Source: an uncultured Flavobacteriales bacterium (GTDB taxonomy: Bacteria; Bacteroidota; Bacteroidia; Flavobacteriales_D; Crocinitomicaceae). From it: a stretch of DNA of 64,000 nt. The position numbers and the translations under genes are program-made. This document shows positions 46,685-54,676 of the stretch, one piece after another. How positions within the stretch are numbered: position 1 is the stretch's first letter; each line of letters starts with the position of its first letter. The notes beneath the pieces are model-generated. The model was given only the letters and a program-made list of their open reading frames with translations, was not told the DNA's origin and did not search any database. Location of the stretch: positions 1 to 64,000 of the forward strand of contig CAIJTF010000033.1 of NCBI GenBank assembly GCA_903823565.1, given 5' to 3'.

Positions 46685-47749
46685 ATGAAACACAATTTTG
46701 GCGCAGGCCCTTGTATTTTACCTCAAGACGTTTTTAAAGAGGCGGCTGAGGCGGTAATTGATTTTAATGGTCTTTCCATTTTAGAGGTATCCCATCGGCA
46801 CAAAGATTTTGTTGCGGTAATGGACGAAGCCATTGAGTTGACAAAAAAAGCGCTGAATGTACCCGAAGGATATTCGGTTTGCTTTTTACAGGGTGGAGCG
46901 ACTCTTGGATTTACGGTTGCCGCACTAACCATGATGAGGGATCGTAAAAAGGCCGGTTACATGAACACCGGGACCTGGGCTTCTGGCGCCATTAAAGAGG
47001 CTAAGAAGGTTGGAATCGACGTGGATGTGTTCGCAAGTTCAGAGGATCAACAATTCACCTACATCCCAAAAGCGTATAACATACCCAACGACTTGGACTA
47101 CGTGCATTTCACTTCCAATAATACCATTTATGGAACCCAATTCCACAGTTTTCCCAAAACGGACCTTCCCTTGGTTTGCGATATGTCATCGGATATTTTC
47201 TCCAAAGCGATTAACGTAGCAGATTTTGATTTGATTTATGCTGGGGCGCAGAAAAACCTAGGTCCTGCCGGAGCGACCTTGTACGTGGTAAAAAATGACG
47301 TATTGGGAAAATCTACTTCAACGTTTTTGCCCACCTACCTGGACCTCAAACAACATATTGAAAAAGAATCCATGCTAAACACTCCGCCTGTATTCTCGGT
47401 CTATGTGGCTATGCTCAATTTAAGAAATTTATTGGCCCACGGGGGAGTTGAGTCTATGGAAGCAAGAAACCTGGCAAAATCCAAGCTCCTATACGACGAG
47501 ATCGACCGCAACGCCCTCTTCAAAGGAGCGGTGAATCCTGCGGATCGCTCGCACATGAACGTTACGTTTTTGCTGACGGACGAATCCAAGGCTTCGGTTT
47601 TTGATGCGCTTTGGAAAGAAGCAGGAATCGTTGGTCTACCTGGACATCGTTCCGTTGGTGGTTATCGTGCCTCCCTCTACAATGCACTTCCTTTAGAAAG
47701 TGTACAAGTATTGGTTGACGTCATGAAAGAATTTGAACGAAAAGCATAA
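46685..47749 (+). CDS. serC: Phosphoserine aminotransferase
   Basis: PLP enzyme of serine (and pyridoxal) synthesis. 354 residues from the ATG at 46685, which gives the conserved start KHNFGAGPCILPQDV. The PLP lysine is in IYAGAQKNLGPAGATLYVV (about residue 190). FLQGGATLGF and the closing GLPGHRSVGGYRASLYNALP are family signatures. serA follows 2 bases after the stop, forming a serine operon; serB is not in the window. Confidence 0.95.
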   Translation: MKHNFGAGPCILPQDVFKEAAEAVIDFNGLSILEVSHRHKDFVAVMDEAIELTKKALNVPEGYSVCFLQGGATLGFTVAALTMMRDRKKAGYMNTGTWASGAIKEAKKVGIDVDVFASSEDQQFTYIPKAYNIPNDLDYVHFTSNNTIYGTQFHSFPKTDLPLVCDMSSDIFSKAINVADFDLIYAGAQKNLGPAGATLYVVKNDVLGKSTSTFLPTYLDLKQHIEKESMLNTPPVFSVYVAMLNLRNLLAHGGVESMEARNLAKSKLLYDEIDRNALFKGAVNPADRSHMNVTFLLTDESKASVFDALWKEAGIVGLPGHRSVGGYRASLYNALPLESVQVLVDVMKEFERKA

Positions 47750-47751
47750 CC

Positions 47752-48711
47752 ATGAAAATACTAGCAAACGATGGCATCTCGGAGGCGGGCAAAATCCAAT
47801 TGACGGATGCTGGTTACGAGGTGATTACCGAAAAGGTTGAGCAAGATTCCTTGGCCGACTACATCAACAAGGAGGGGGTTGAAATTTTATTGGTTCGAAG
47901 CGCCACAACCGCACGAAAGGAATTAATAGACCGTTGTCCTGGGTTAAAATTAATAGGTCGTGGGGGCGTTGGAATGGATAACATTGATGTATCCTATGCC
48001 AGAGAAAAGGGCATTACGGTTATCAATACGCCAGCTTCTTCCTCCCAAAGCGTAGCGGAATTGGTCATGGGTCAAATGTATGCCATTTCGCGATTTCTTC
48101 ACGATGCATACAAAAATGTCGGACAGGGAGACTTTAATGCCCTGAAGAAAGCGTATGGAAAAGGAGTAGAATTGCGCGGAAAAACCCTTGGCATTCTTGG
48201 CTTTGGAAGAATTGGGCAATCCCTTGCATCCTACGCCTTGGGTGCCGGAATGGACGTTATTCCCATAACCTTAACACCGGATACCTTTAACGTGGAAGTA
48301 ACAATAGGATCTTCGCAAAGGGTGAACGTAGCCTTGGAAAGCGTCTCTGACTTATCCTCTGCCCTACCTAAATTGGATTATTTATCCATCCATGTTCCAA
48401 AGCAAGACAATGGATTAGCGGTCATTTCGCATTCTGAATTCAATGCCATGAAGAAAGGCATACGTATAGTTAATGCCGCCCGTGGAGGTGTTGTGGATGA
48501 AGAGGCCTTACTCGAGGCTCTAGATAGCGGAAAAGTTTCCTTTGCCGCATTAGACGTTTTCAATAACGAGCCGACTCCAGATCACCGACTAACAAACCAT
48601 CCTAAAATTGCGTGTACACCGCACATAGGTGCAGCAACAAACGAGGCTCAAGACCGAATCGGAGAAGAACTTGCGGCGTTAATTATCGCCCAATTTGGAA
48701 GAAAAGCGTAG
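47752..48711 (+). CDS. serA: D-3-phosphoglycerate dehydrogenase (short form)
   Basis: NAD-dependent first enzyme of serine synthesis. 319 residues: substrate- and NAD-binding domains only, without the ACT regulatory domain of longer SerA. NAD loop: LGILGFGRIGQSLASYAL. Signatures GRGGVGMDNIDVSYAREKGI, NAARGGVVDEEALLEALD and the catalytic His in PHIGAATNEAQDRIG. Coupling to serC strongly supports this role over other 2-hydroxyacid dehydrogenases. Its stop lies 1 base from the convergent cyclophilin stop. Confidence 0.92.
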   Translation: MKILANDGISEAGKIQLTDAGYEVITEKVEQDSLADYINKEGVEILLVRSATTARKELIDRCPGLKLIGRGGVGMDNIDVSYAREKGITVINTPASSSQSVAELVMGQMYAISRFLHDAYKNVGQGDFNALKKAYGKGVELRGKTLGILGFGRIGQSLASYALGAGMDVIPITLTPDTFNVEVTIGSSQRVNVALESVSDLSSALPKLDYLSIHVPKQDNGLAVISHSEFNAMKKGIRIVNAARGGVVDEEALLEALDSGKVSFAALDVFNNEPTPDHRLTNHPKIACTPHIGAATNEAQDRIGEELAALIIAQFGRKA

Positions 48712-48712
48712 G

Positions 48713-49162
48713 TTACTGAATTTCAATGGACGTAATCTCATCGCCCTGCTGGATTTGATCCAATACGTCTAACCCTTCCGTTACCTTTCCAAAACAGGTA
48801 TGGTTTCTATCTAAATGAGCGGTATTATCCCGAGAATGACAAACAAAAAACTGTGATCCCCCGGTGTTTCTGCCGGCATGGGCCATGGAAAGTACCCCGC
48901 GATCGTGGTATTGAAGTTCACCCGTTAGTTCACAATCAATTTTATAACCCGGACCACCCGTTCCCGGCATTCCTGCAGATCCAGGCCGTGAATTTGGACA
49001 GCCACCTTGGATAACAAAATTAGGAATTACGCGGTGCCATTGAAGCCCATTGTAAAATCCATCGTTGGCTAATTTGGTGAAATTGCTAACGGTATTCGGT
49101 GCATCGCTTTCATAGAGCTCAGCCACCATGGTTCCTTTCGAGGTCGTAATAATTGCTTTCAT
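48713..49162 (-). CDS. Peptidyl-prolyl cis-trans isomerase, cyclophilin type
   Basis: 149 residues from the ATG at 49162 (KAIITTSKGTMVAELYE), a cytoplasmic cyclophilin. The longer frame upstream to 49489 runs over the divergent gene and is not coding. Active-site residues: GLQWHRVIPNFVIQGG, SMAHAGRNTGGSQFFVC and HLDRNHTCFGKVTEGLDVL. TATTTTTG lies 14 bases upstream and confirms the short start. Confidence 0.93.
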   Translation of the reverse strand: MKAIITTSKGTMVAELYESDAPNTVSNFTKLANDGFYNGLQWHRVIPNFVIQGGCPNSRPGSAGMPGTGGPGYKIDCELTGELQYHDRGVLSMAHAGRNTGGSQFFVCHSRDNTAHLDRNHTCFGKVTEGLDVLDQIQQGDEITSIEIQ

Positions 49163-49176
49163 TGTGCTTCTTTTTG

Positions 49177-49184
49177 CAAAAATA
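49177..49184 (-). promoter_or_regulatory. TAnnTTTG -7 element of the cyclophilin gene
   Basis: TATTTTTG on the minus strand, ending 14 bases before the ATG at 49162. Confidence 0.55.
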
Positions 49185-49253
49185 GGGGAATCCTTGTTGA
49201 AAACTCCGTTAATAAGATAAAAAATAGCCCCCGAGTACAAATTCACTTTGCCC

Positions 49254-49261
49254 TTATTTTT
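49254..49261 (+). promoter_or_regulatory. TAnnTTTG -7 element of the 178-residue gene
   Basis: TATTTTTG, 28 bases before the ATG at 49290; it makes the upstream start at 49248 impossible for this transcript. Confidence 0.5.
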
Positions 49262-49289
49262 GTTAAAACCATCAATAAGCGGATTTTTC

Positions 49290-49826
49290 ATGTTTTCGAG
49301 CATTTTAAAGAAGAAGTTAAGTGAGGACCAAGTTTCCAATATTTTCATTAACGGATTGTTTGATGCGATAGATCGTGGGTTTGAATGCGTTGCAGGTGCG
49401 ATCAATGATGACTCATGTTTTGTAAGCTCTCCCGGTATTGATCCAAAGGAAATTAACGACTTTGCCTTAATTGTGATTACGGGAAACATTATTGAGCTTG
49501 AGCGCTTGTTTGACGGCCATACAGGGTCTCGCCTATTAAATATAGTTTACGATAAATTGGCGGGAATTTATAAGATGGAGGAGATGGGAATGAGGCAAAT
49601 TATCCAGGAATACAAAGCCTATATGAAACGCGTTAATAGTCCTTCCAAAACAACGCTATACGGCATGTCCAAAGCCATTTTCCACAAGTATGCGCTAAAT
49701 GATTTCCAGGATAATTACTTCAAACGCATGAATACACCCAACCCGATATTCTTGAAACGTTTGGATGAATTAATGCAGCACTTTTTATTCAATTGGGAAG
49801 TGTTCCTGAAGAAGTATAGGGTGTAA
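49290..49826 (+). CDS. Hypothetical cytoplasmic protein
   Basis: 178 residues from the ATG at 49290 (FSSILKKKLSEDQVSNIFIN). No family recognised. It is mixed alpha/beta at the N-terminus (residues 15-75, including DFALIVITGNIIELERLFDG) and mostly helical afterwards, with basic and aromatic residues (QEYKAYMKRVNSPSKTTLYG, MSKAIFHKYALNDFQD). No signal peptide or membrane helix. Divergent from the cyclophilin gene with separate promoter elements. Confidence 0.72.
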   Translation: MFSSILKKKLSEDQVSNIFINGLFDAIDRGFECVAGAINDDSCFVSSPGIDPKEINDFALIVITGNIIELERLFDGHTGSRLLNIVYDKLAGIYKMEEMGMRQIIQEYKAYMKRVNSPSKTTLYGMSKAIFHKYALNDFQDNYFKRMNTPNPIFLKRLDELMQHFLFNWEVFLKKYRV

Positions 49827-49851
49827 AATCCTATTTCATTAAACATCTATA

Positions 49852-51474
49852 TTACTTATAAGCACTAAACACCTTGTTTAATCGCTTCAAAAGCACGAAA
49901 AGTGCCAAGGCTGCCAAACCGAGTAGGATCGCATTCACGTAAAAGAAATAGGCTTTGTTTTCGTAAGAATCCCAAAGTGAACTGAGGACGCCTGATAATT
50001 TATTACCTATTGAAGTAGCCAAAAACCACCCGCCCATCATCAAGGCGGTAAGCCTAGGAGGGCTTAATTTAGAAACCAAAGACAATCCCATTGGACTTAG
50101 AAACAATTCACCTATTGTAATTACGGCGTAGCTTGAAATAAACCACCAAGGGGAAGATTTTTCAATACCATTTTGACTGGCATAAACGGCACCTACCATT
50201 ACAAGACAAGAAAGGGCAGAGATAAGCAATCCAAAAGCAATTTTTGTAGGGGTACTCGGTTCCTTTTTGCGGGAGCGCAGGAAGGTAAAAAAAGCGACGA
50301 CCAAAGGCGTTAAAACAATAACCCAAAAGGGATTAACCGATTGGAATAAATTGGTATTGAAGGCATAAATGGATTCCCCATCCTTGGGTCGATTTTGGGT
50401 ACCTGAATTTTTAAAATAATCGGGATAGGCCAGAATTTTTTCTTTATCTAGTTTCCGAAACTGGTGATCGGTAGGTACGGTTGAATCCTTAACATAGTCA
50501 ATTTTCTCGGCCAATTTCAAGGCACTTGCTGTAGGTTGAATCGCGGTTGGCACTTCGCGGTCGGTATAATTATTCGCCCAAGTATTCAGCGTGGATCCAT
50601 TTTGTTTAAATACGGCCCAAAAGGCAATAACTACGGCAAAAATGGCCAACATGGCGCCAATGGGTTGCTTCTCTTCGCTAGGCGATTTATACCAGAGCCT
50701 TCCGTAAAAAAACAATACCGGAATACAGCCAAATAAAAAGCAATCCGTTGTGGTAGAACCCACCAAGGGCTTATCGAATAAGAGGGGGATGAGTCCAAAT
50801 AAAACCGCAGGAAAAAGAACAAGACTGAATATCCTTGTGAGGGGCATATCGGTTGGCCCCACGGGTTTAATTACATCGGCGTGTTTGTAGTGAGCGGTAC
50901 CCCACCAAAAAATAAAAACACCAATGAACATTCCAAGTCCGGCTGCTATAAAGGCAGCATACCAACCGTAAAGGTTAAATAATATTGCACCAAAAAAATT
51001 ACATACAAAAGCACCAATGTTGATGCCCATGTAGAAAATATTGTATCCGGCATCTTTTTTATCCTTGTAGCCTTCTTCGTTATAAACATTTCCCAACAGG
51101 GTGGATATATTCGGCTTAAAAAACCCATTTCCTAAAATAACAAGAACCATAGCAATGTACAAGGCGCTAATATTATGAATGGCCATGATACAATAGCCCG
51201 CTCCCATCATTAACCCGCCTAGGAAAATTGCTTTTCGATACCCCATAATCCTATCGGCCAATAATCCACCGATGAATGGCGTCAGAAATACCAAAGCAAT
51301 AAAGGTTCCATACAAGTCAGATGCCTCATTTTCGGAGAGGCCGAACCCTGTTTTGACGTCCTTGAGGTAAAGGGTAAAAATCCCAATCATTAAATAATAT
51401 CCAAAGCGCTCCCACATTTCGGTAAAGAAAAGGTATGAAAGCGCCTTAGGATGACTTTTTCCAAACATATCCAA
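49852..51474 (-). CDS. POT-family proton-dependent peptide transporter (copy 1)
   Basis: MFS transporter of the POT/PTR family, 540 residues, about 14 helices. The proton-coupling motif ExxERFxYY is in FFTEMWERFGYYLMIGIFTL (residues 16-35). GLLADRIMGYRKAIFLGGLM and MGINIGAFVCNFFGAILF are family signatures. A soluble loop of about 60 residues (NNYTDREVPTAIQPTASAL onward) sits between helices in the second half. It imports di- and tripeptides. It follows copy 2 after 9 bases on the same strand. Confidence 0.93.
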   Translation of the reverse strand: MDMFGKSHPKALSYLFFTEMWERFGYYLMIGIFTLYLKDVKTGFGLSENEASDLYGTFIALVFLTPFIGGLLADRIMGYRKAIFLGGLMMGAGYCIMAIHNISALYIAMVLVILGNGFFKPNISTLLGNVYNEEGYKDKKDAGYNIFYMGINIGAFVCNFFGAILFNLYGWYAAFIAAGLGMFIGVFIFWWGTAHYKHADVIKPVGPTDMPLTRIFSLVLFPAVLFGLIPLLFDKPLVGSTTTDCFLFGCIPVLFFYGRLWYKSPSEEKQPIGAMLAIFAVVIAFWAVFKQNGSTLNTWANNYTDREVPTAIQPTASALKLAEKIDYVKDSTVPTDHQFRKLDKEKILAYPDYFKNSGTQNRPKDGESIYAFNTNLFQSVNPFWVIVLTPLVVAFFTFLRSRKKEPSTPTKIAFGLLISALSCLVMVGAVYASQNGIEKSSPWWFISSYAVITIGELFLSPMGLSLVSKLSPPRLTALMMGGWFLATSIGNKLSGVLSSLWDSYENKAYFFYVNAILLGLAALALFVLLKRLNKVFSAYK

Positions 51475-51483
51475 AAGGCTAGG

Positions 51484-53223
51484 TTACCGGATACCGTGCA
51501 TCATGGAAAGTAACTTTCGCTGCAGCAGGTAAAGAATGACGGCAGCCACACCCCCCATGACCACAAAAACCATAAAGAAACTGTATAAGGAATTCACTTT
51601 AAATCCAAACAATTGCTTTTCCTTAATTTTAGCGGTTGACGCAATGTTCTGATAAGCCGTTTCTTGCGCTTTTTTATTTTTAATGTCCGCAAAGGAAACG
51701 GAAGAAATTGCTACGTATTCACCTCCCTCCATTTTTTCTACTTCTGCTTGTAGTTTTGCTTTGTCTTTTGTATCGCGTTTTAGCAATTGAAGGTTGTTTT
51801 TGCTTTCCTCTTGCTTGACTAAACTAACACTGACATACTTCTCAGGATACAGTTTTGAAAGCATTCCCGCAAAGTCGTTGGCCATAGCATTGCTCATAAA
51901 CCAAATCCCCATAAGCAATGACCCTAATCGTAAGGGCGCCAAACGTGCAACCATTGAAAGACCGATCGGCGACAAACAAAGTTCCCCGAGGGTATGAACC
52001 AAATACATGCTCAGCAACCAAAACATGCTCGTTTTTGTTGAACCTTCAACTCCCGAAACACCTACCGCAATAATAAAATAACCAATGGCAAGTAGAAATA
52101 ATCCTATGGCCTGCTTTACAGGAGAGGCCGGTTCGCGGTTTCGCTTACCTAAATAGCCCCAAAGAACGGCAAACAATGGCGCAAAAATGATAATGGCCAA
52201 TGGATTTACGGATTGAAAATAGGATGCAGGCATTTCCCAACCGAAAAGCGTACGATCCGTCTGTTGGTCTGCAAATAAGGTCAATGATGCTCCTGCTTGT
52301 TCAAAGGCCGACCAGAAGAATATGACAAAAAAGGCAATAATATAGATCACGATAATTCGAGAACGTTCAATTTTCGTTAGCGAAGGATCGGTAATCACAA
52401 AGCCTGAAGCGGCTATTGACGTAGCGAAAATCAGGGTGGATACGAAGTTAAACCCAACTACTTGCATGAAAACCACCCAAAGTACCGCGTAAATGGCCAA
52501 CCAAAGCCCAATACGAACAAGCGGATTGGACGGTGTTGCTTGAACTCCATCTTCCACCGAAGCGGCGGGTGCAACATGCGGTTCTGGCTTTCCTCCCACC
52601 ATCTTACCCTCCGCAGACACAATGTACTTATTTTTCAGTAATTCAAAAACCACAACACCAATCAACATACCAAAACCGGCAGCCAAAAATCCCCATCGGT
52701 AGTCAATTTTCTCGGCCAACGTTCCGCAGACCAAAGGAGAAAAGAAGGCCCCGAGGTTTATACCCATGTAAAAAATGGAAAAGGCACCGTCTACCCGTTT
52801 GTCACCGGGTGCATATAGTTGATTCACCATGGTTGAAATGTTTGGTTTAAAAAAACCATTACCAATGATGAGCGAAAGTAGACCGAAATAAAATAGTATT
52901 GGCGCAACGGATGTTCCGAGCGAACTGGCCGAAAAGAATAGTAAGAATTGGCCAATTGCCATGATAATTCCACCTACAAATATGGATTTTCGATTCCCCC
53001 AATACCGGTCTGAGATGTATCCACCGATAAGTGGCGTTAGGTATACCAATCCCGTGTAATTACCGTACAATCCTGAGGCAAACTCGGAATCGAACAATAA
53101 TGCTTTAGTCATAAAGAGCATTAAGATCGCCCTCATTCCATAGTAACTAAAACGTTCCCACATCTCCGTTACGAATAACAAATACAGCCCTTTAGGATGT
53201 CCTTTTTGCATAGCTTCTTCCAT
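51484..53223 (-). CDS. POT-family proton-dependent peptide transporter (copy 2)
   Basis: 579 residues. Motif ExxERFxYYG in VTEMWERFSYYGMRAILMLF (residues 18-37), then GYISDRYWGNRKSIFVGGII and MGINLGAFFSPLVCG. It carries a cytoplasmic or periplasmic insertion near the C-terminus rich in Lys and Glu (about residues 465-545, from YPEKYVSVSLVKQEESKNN). It clearly shares ancestry with copy 1 in tandem, but the loops differ, suggesting different substrate ranges or regulation. It is first in the pair's operon. Confidence 0.93.
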   Translation of the reverse strand: MEEAMQKGHPKGLYLLFVTEMWERFSYYGMRAILMLFMTKALLFDSEFASGLYGNYTGLVYLTPLIGGYISDRYWGNRKSIFVGGIIMAIGQFLLFFSASSLGTSVAPILFYFGLLSLIIGNGFFKPNISTMVNQLYAPGDKRVDGAFSIFYMGINLGAFFSPLVCGTLAEKIDYRWGFLAAGFGMLIGVVVFELLKNKYIVSAEGKMVGGKPEPHVAPAASVEDGVQATPSNPLVRIGLWLAIYAVLWVVFMQVVGFNFVSTLIFATSIAASGFVITDPSLTKIERSRIIVIYIIAFFVIFFWSAFEQAGASLTLFADQQTDRTLFGWEMPASYFQSVNPLAIIIFAPLFAVLWGYLGKRNREPASPVKQAIGLFLLAIGYFIIAVGVSGVEGSTKTSMFWLLSMYLVHTLGELCLSPIGLSMVARLAPLRLGSLLMGIWFMSNAMANDFAGMLSKLYPEKYVSVSLVKQEESKNNLQLLKRDTKDKAKLQAEVEKMEGGEYVAISSVSFADIKNKKAQETAYQNIASTAKIKEKQLFGFKVNSLYSFFMVFVVMGGVAAVILYLLQRKLLSMMHGIR

Positions 53224-53292
53224 AATAATTCAGTTTAGTTGTGCTCGAATATACAAAAAATCAATCGACAGCCATACTTTTTACAGAAGCCT

Positions 53293-53300
53293 TACTTTTG
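53293..53300 (+). promoter_or_regulatory. TAnnTTTG -7 element of the tatD-like gene
   Basis: TACTTTTG ending 6 bases before the ATG at 53307. Confidence 0.6.
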
Positions 53301-53306
53301 TATGGA

Positions 53307-53921
53307 ATGAGGTATTTCGACAGCCATACACACCATCGAAAAGGAACCGTAAACGCCATTGTTCAAGGTTTTGACCAGAACTCTCCCACCCTTCATTCCG
53401 TTGGGTTTCATCCTTGCAGTCAGGAGAATACGGATTACCAATGGTTGGAAAAGGCACTTAACCATCCAAAATGCCTTGCGCTTGGGGAGGTGGGATTAGA
53501 CCGCCTTAAAGGACCGAACTTGGAGGTACAACACATTATTCTTTCCGAACAACTTAACCTCGCGAACAACCTAAAAAAACCGGTCATTTTCCACATCGTT
53601 CGCGCTTGGGAAGAATTTTATGCCTTACAGAAAAAAAAACAAGAAACTCCTTGGATTCTTCACGGCTTCAACCAACCAAAACAATTTCAACGGTTGTTAG
53701 ACACTCCTGTTTATTTAAGCATCGGGCCTGCGGCATTAGCGAATTCTTCCATGCATTCTATTCTGTTACAAATTCCTCTAGAACGGCTATTGTTCGAGAC
53801 CGATGACAGCAACACAACGATTGAACGCGTTTACCTGCAATTTTGCCACATAACAGGACATCGAATCGAGCCACTTTGCCAACAAATCGAACAAAATTTT
53901 ATAGCTATTTTTGGGACATGA
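53307..53921 (+). CDS. TatD-family metal-dependent hydrolase (short)
   Basis: 204 residues from the ATG at 53307 (RYFDSHTHHRKGTVNAI); shorter than the usual 255-265. Metal-ligand landmarks of the TatD amidohydrolase fold remain: HTHH near the N-terminus, ALGEVGLDRLKG, VIFHIVRAWEEF, WILHGFNQP and LLFETDDSNTTI. Family members are DNases or other phosphohydrolases. The shortening is mainly in the middle and C-terminal helices. The stop overlaps the tcdA start in ATGA. Confidence 0.85.
   Translation: MRYFDSHTHHRKGTVNAIVQGFDQNSPTLHSVGFHPCSQENTDYQWLEKALNHPKCLALGEVGLDRLKGPNLEVQHIILSEQLNLANNLKKPVIFHIVRAWEEFYALQKKKQETPWILHGFNQPKQFQRLLDTPVYLSIGPAALANSSMHSILLQIPLERLLFETDDSNTTIERVYLQFCHITGHRIEPLCQQIEQNFIAIFGT
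53906..53913 (+). promoter_or_regulatory. TAnnTTTG -7 element of tcdA, inside the tatD-like gene
   Basis: TATTTTTG ending 4 bases before the tcdA ATG at 53918, within the last codons of the upstream gene. tcdA may be transcribed on its own as well as by read-through. Confidence 0.55.
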
Positions 53922-54640
53922 ATCATTGGTTAGAACGGTCTGAGCTTTTAATAGGCAAGGATAAATTGGATAAATTATCCGCGGCTCATGTCATGATTGT
54001 TGGACTCGGAGGCATTGGATCGTTTGCGGCGGAATTTATTGCACGAGCAGGAATTGGTACACTCACCTTAATTGATGGGGATGTCTTCGATCCCACCAAC
54101 AAAAACCGTCAGCTAACGGCCTTGGATTCAACGATAGGAAAGAATAAGGCTGTCGTTTTAGCCGAGCGCATCAAGGACATCAATCCCAATGCAAAGGTCA
54201 ATGTTCTCGAAGAATTTGTAGTTCCTGAAAGGGTTTGGGAGCTACTCAACACCTACCAACCGGACTATGTTATGGATTGCATTGACTCGGTTTCACCCAA
54301 ACTTGCGTGGTTGCTTTGCTGTAAAAAGCAAAAGATCAAAGTGATAACCCACTTGGGCGCTGGTGGTAAATCGGATCCTTCCACGGTGCAGGTGGCAAAC
54401 TTGGTCGACACCCACAATTGCAAGCTGGGTTCCCACATCAAAAAACGCATCAAGCGACAAGGAGCCTCATTGCGGGGAATCAAAGCCGTATTTTCCTCTG
54501 AATTGCAGGATAAAAAATCGCTCAAAATGACCGATGGTACCAAGTTCAAAAAATCCTTTTACGGAACCATCAGCTACATGCCCGCCTTGTTTGGCTTGCA
54601 CGGGGCCGCGGAGGTCATTCAATACCTGACCAAGAAATAA
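53918..54640 (+). CDS. tcdA: tRNA threonylcarbamoyladenosine dehydratase (TcdA/CsdL)
   Basis: E1-like ATP-dependent enzyme that cyclises t6A in tRNAs to ct6A. 240 residues. Nucleotide-binding: VMIVGLGGIGSFAAEFIARA (about residues 25-44), then LTLIDGDVFDPTNKNRQL. DCIDSVSPKLAWLLCCKKQK and THLGAGGKSDPSTVQVANL are typical of TcdA rather than MoeB/ThiF, which carry paired zinc cysteines. The ATG overlaps the upstream stop and has its own promoter element at 4-base spacing. Confidence 0.9.
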   Translation: MNHWLERSELLIGKDKLDKLSAAHVMIVGLGGIGSFAAEFIARAGIGTLTLIDGDVFDPTNKNRQLTALDSTIGKNKAVVLAERIKDINPNAKVNVLEEFVVPERVWELLNTYQPDYVMDCIDSVSPKLAWLLCCKKQKIKVITHLGAGGKSDPSTVQVANLVDTHNCKLGSHIKKRIKRQGASLRGIKAVFSSELQDKKSLKMTDGTKFKKSFYGTISYMPALFGLHGAAEVIQYLTKK

Positions 54641-54676
54641 TTTCGTTACCTTTACTGAAACCATTATTTTTTTTCA

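Noticed and set aside
49163-49489. Upstream extension of the cyclophilin frame by 109 residues
   Set aside because: It covers the divergent promoter region and the start of the opposite gene, and the cyclophilin fold and promoter element both begin at the ATG at 49162.
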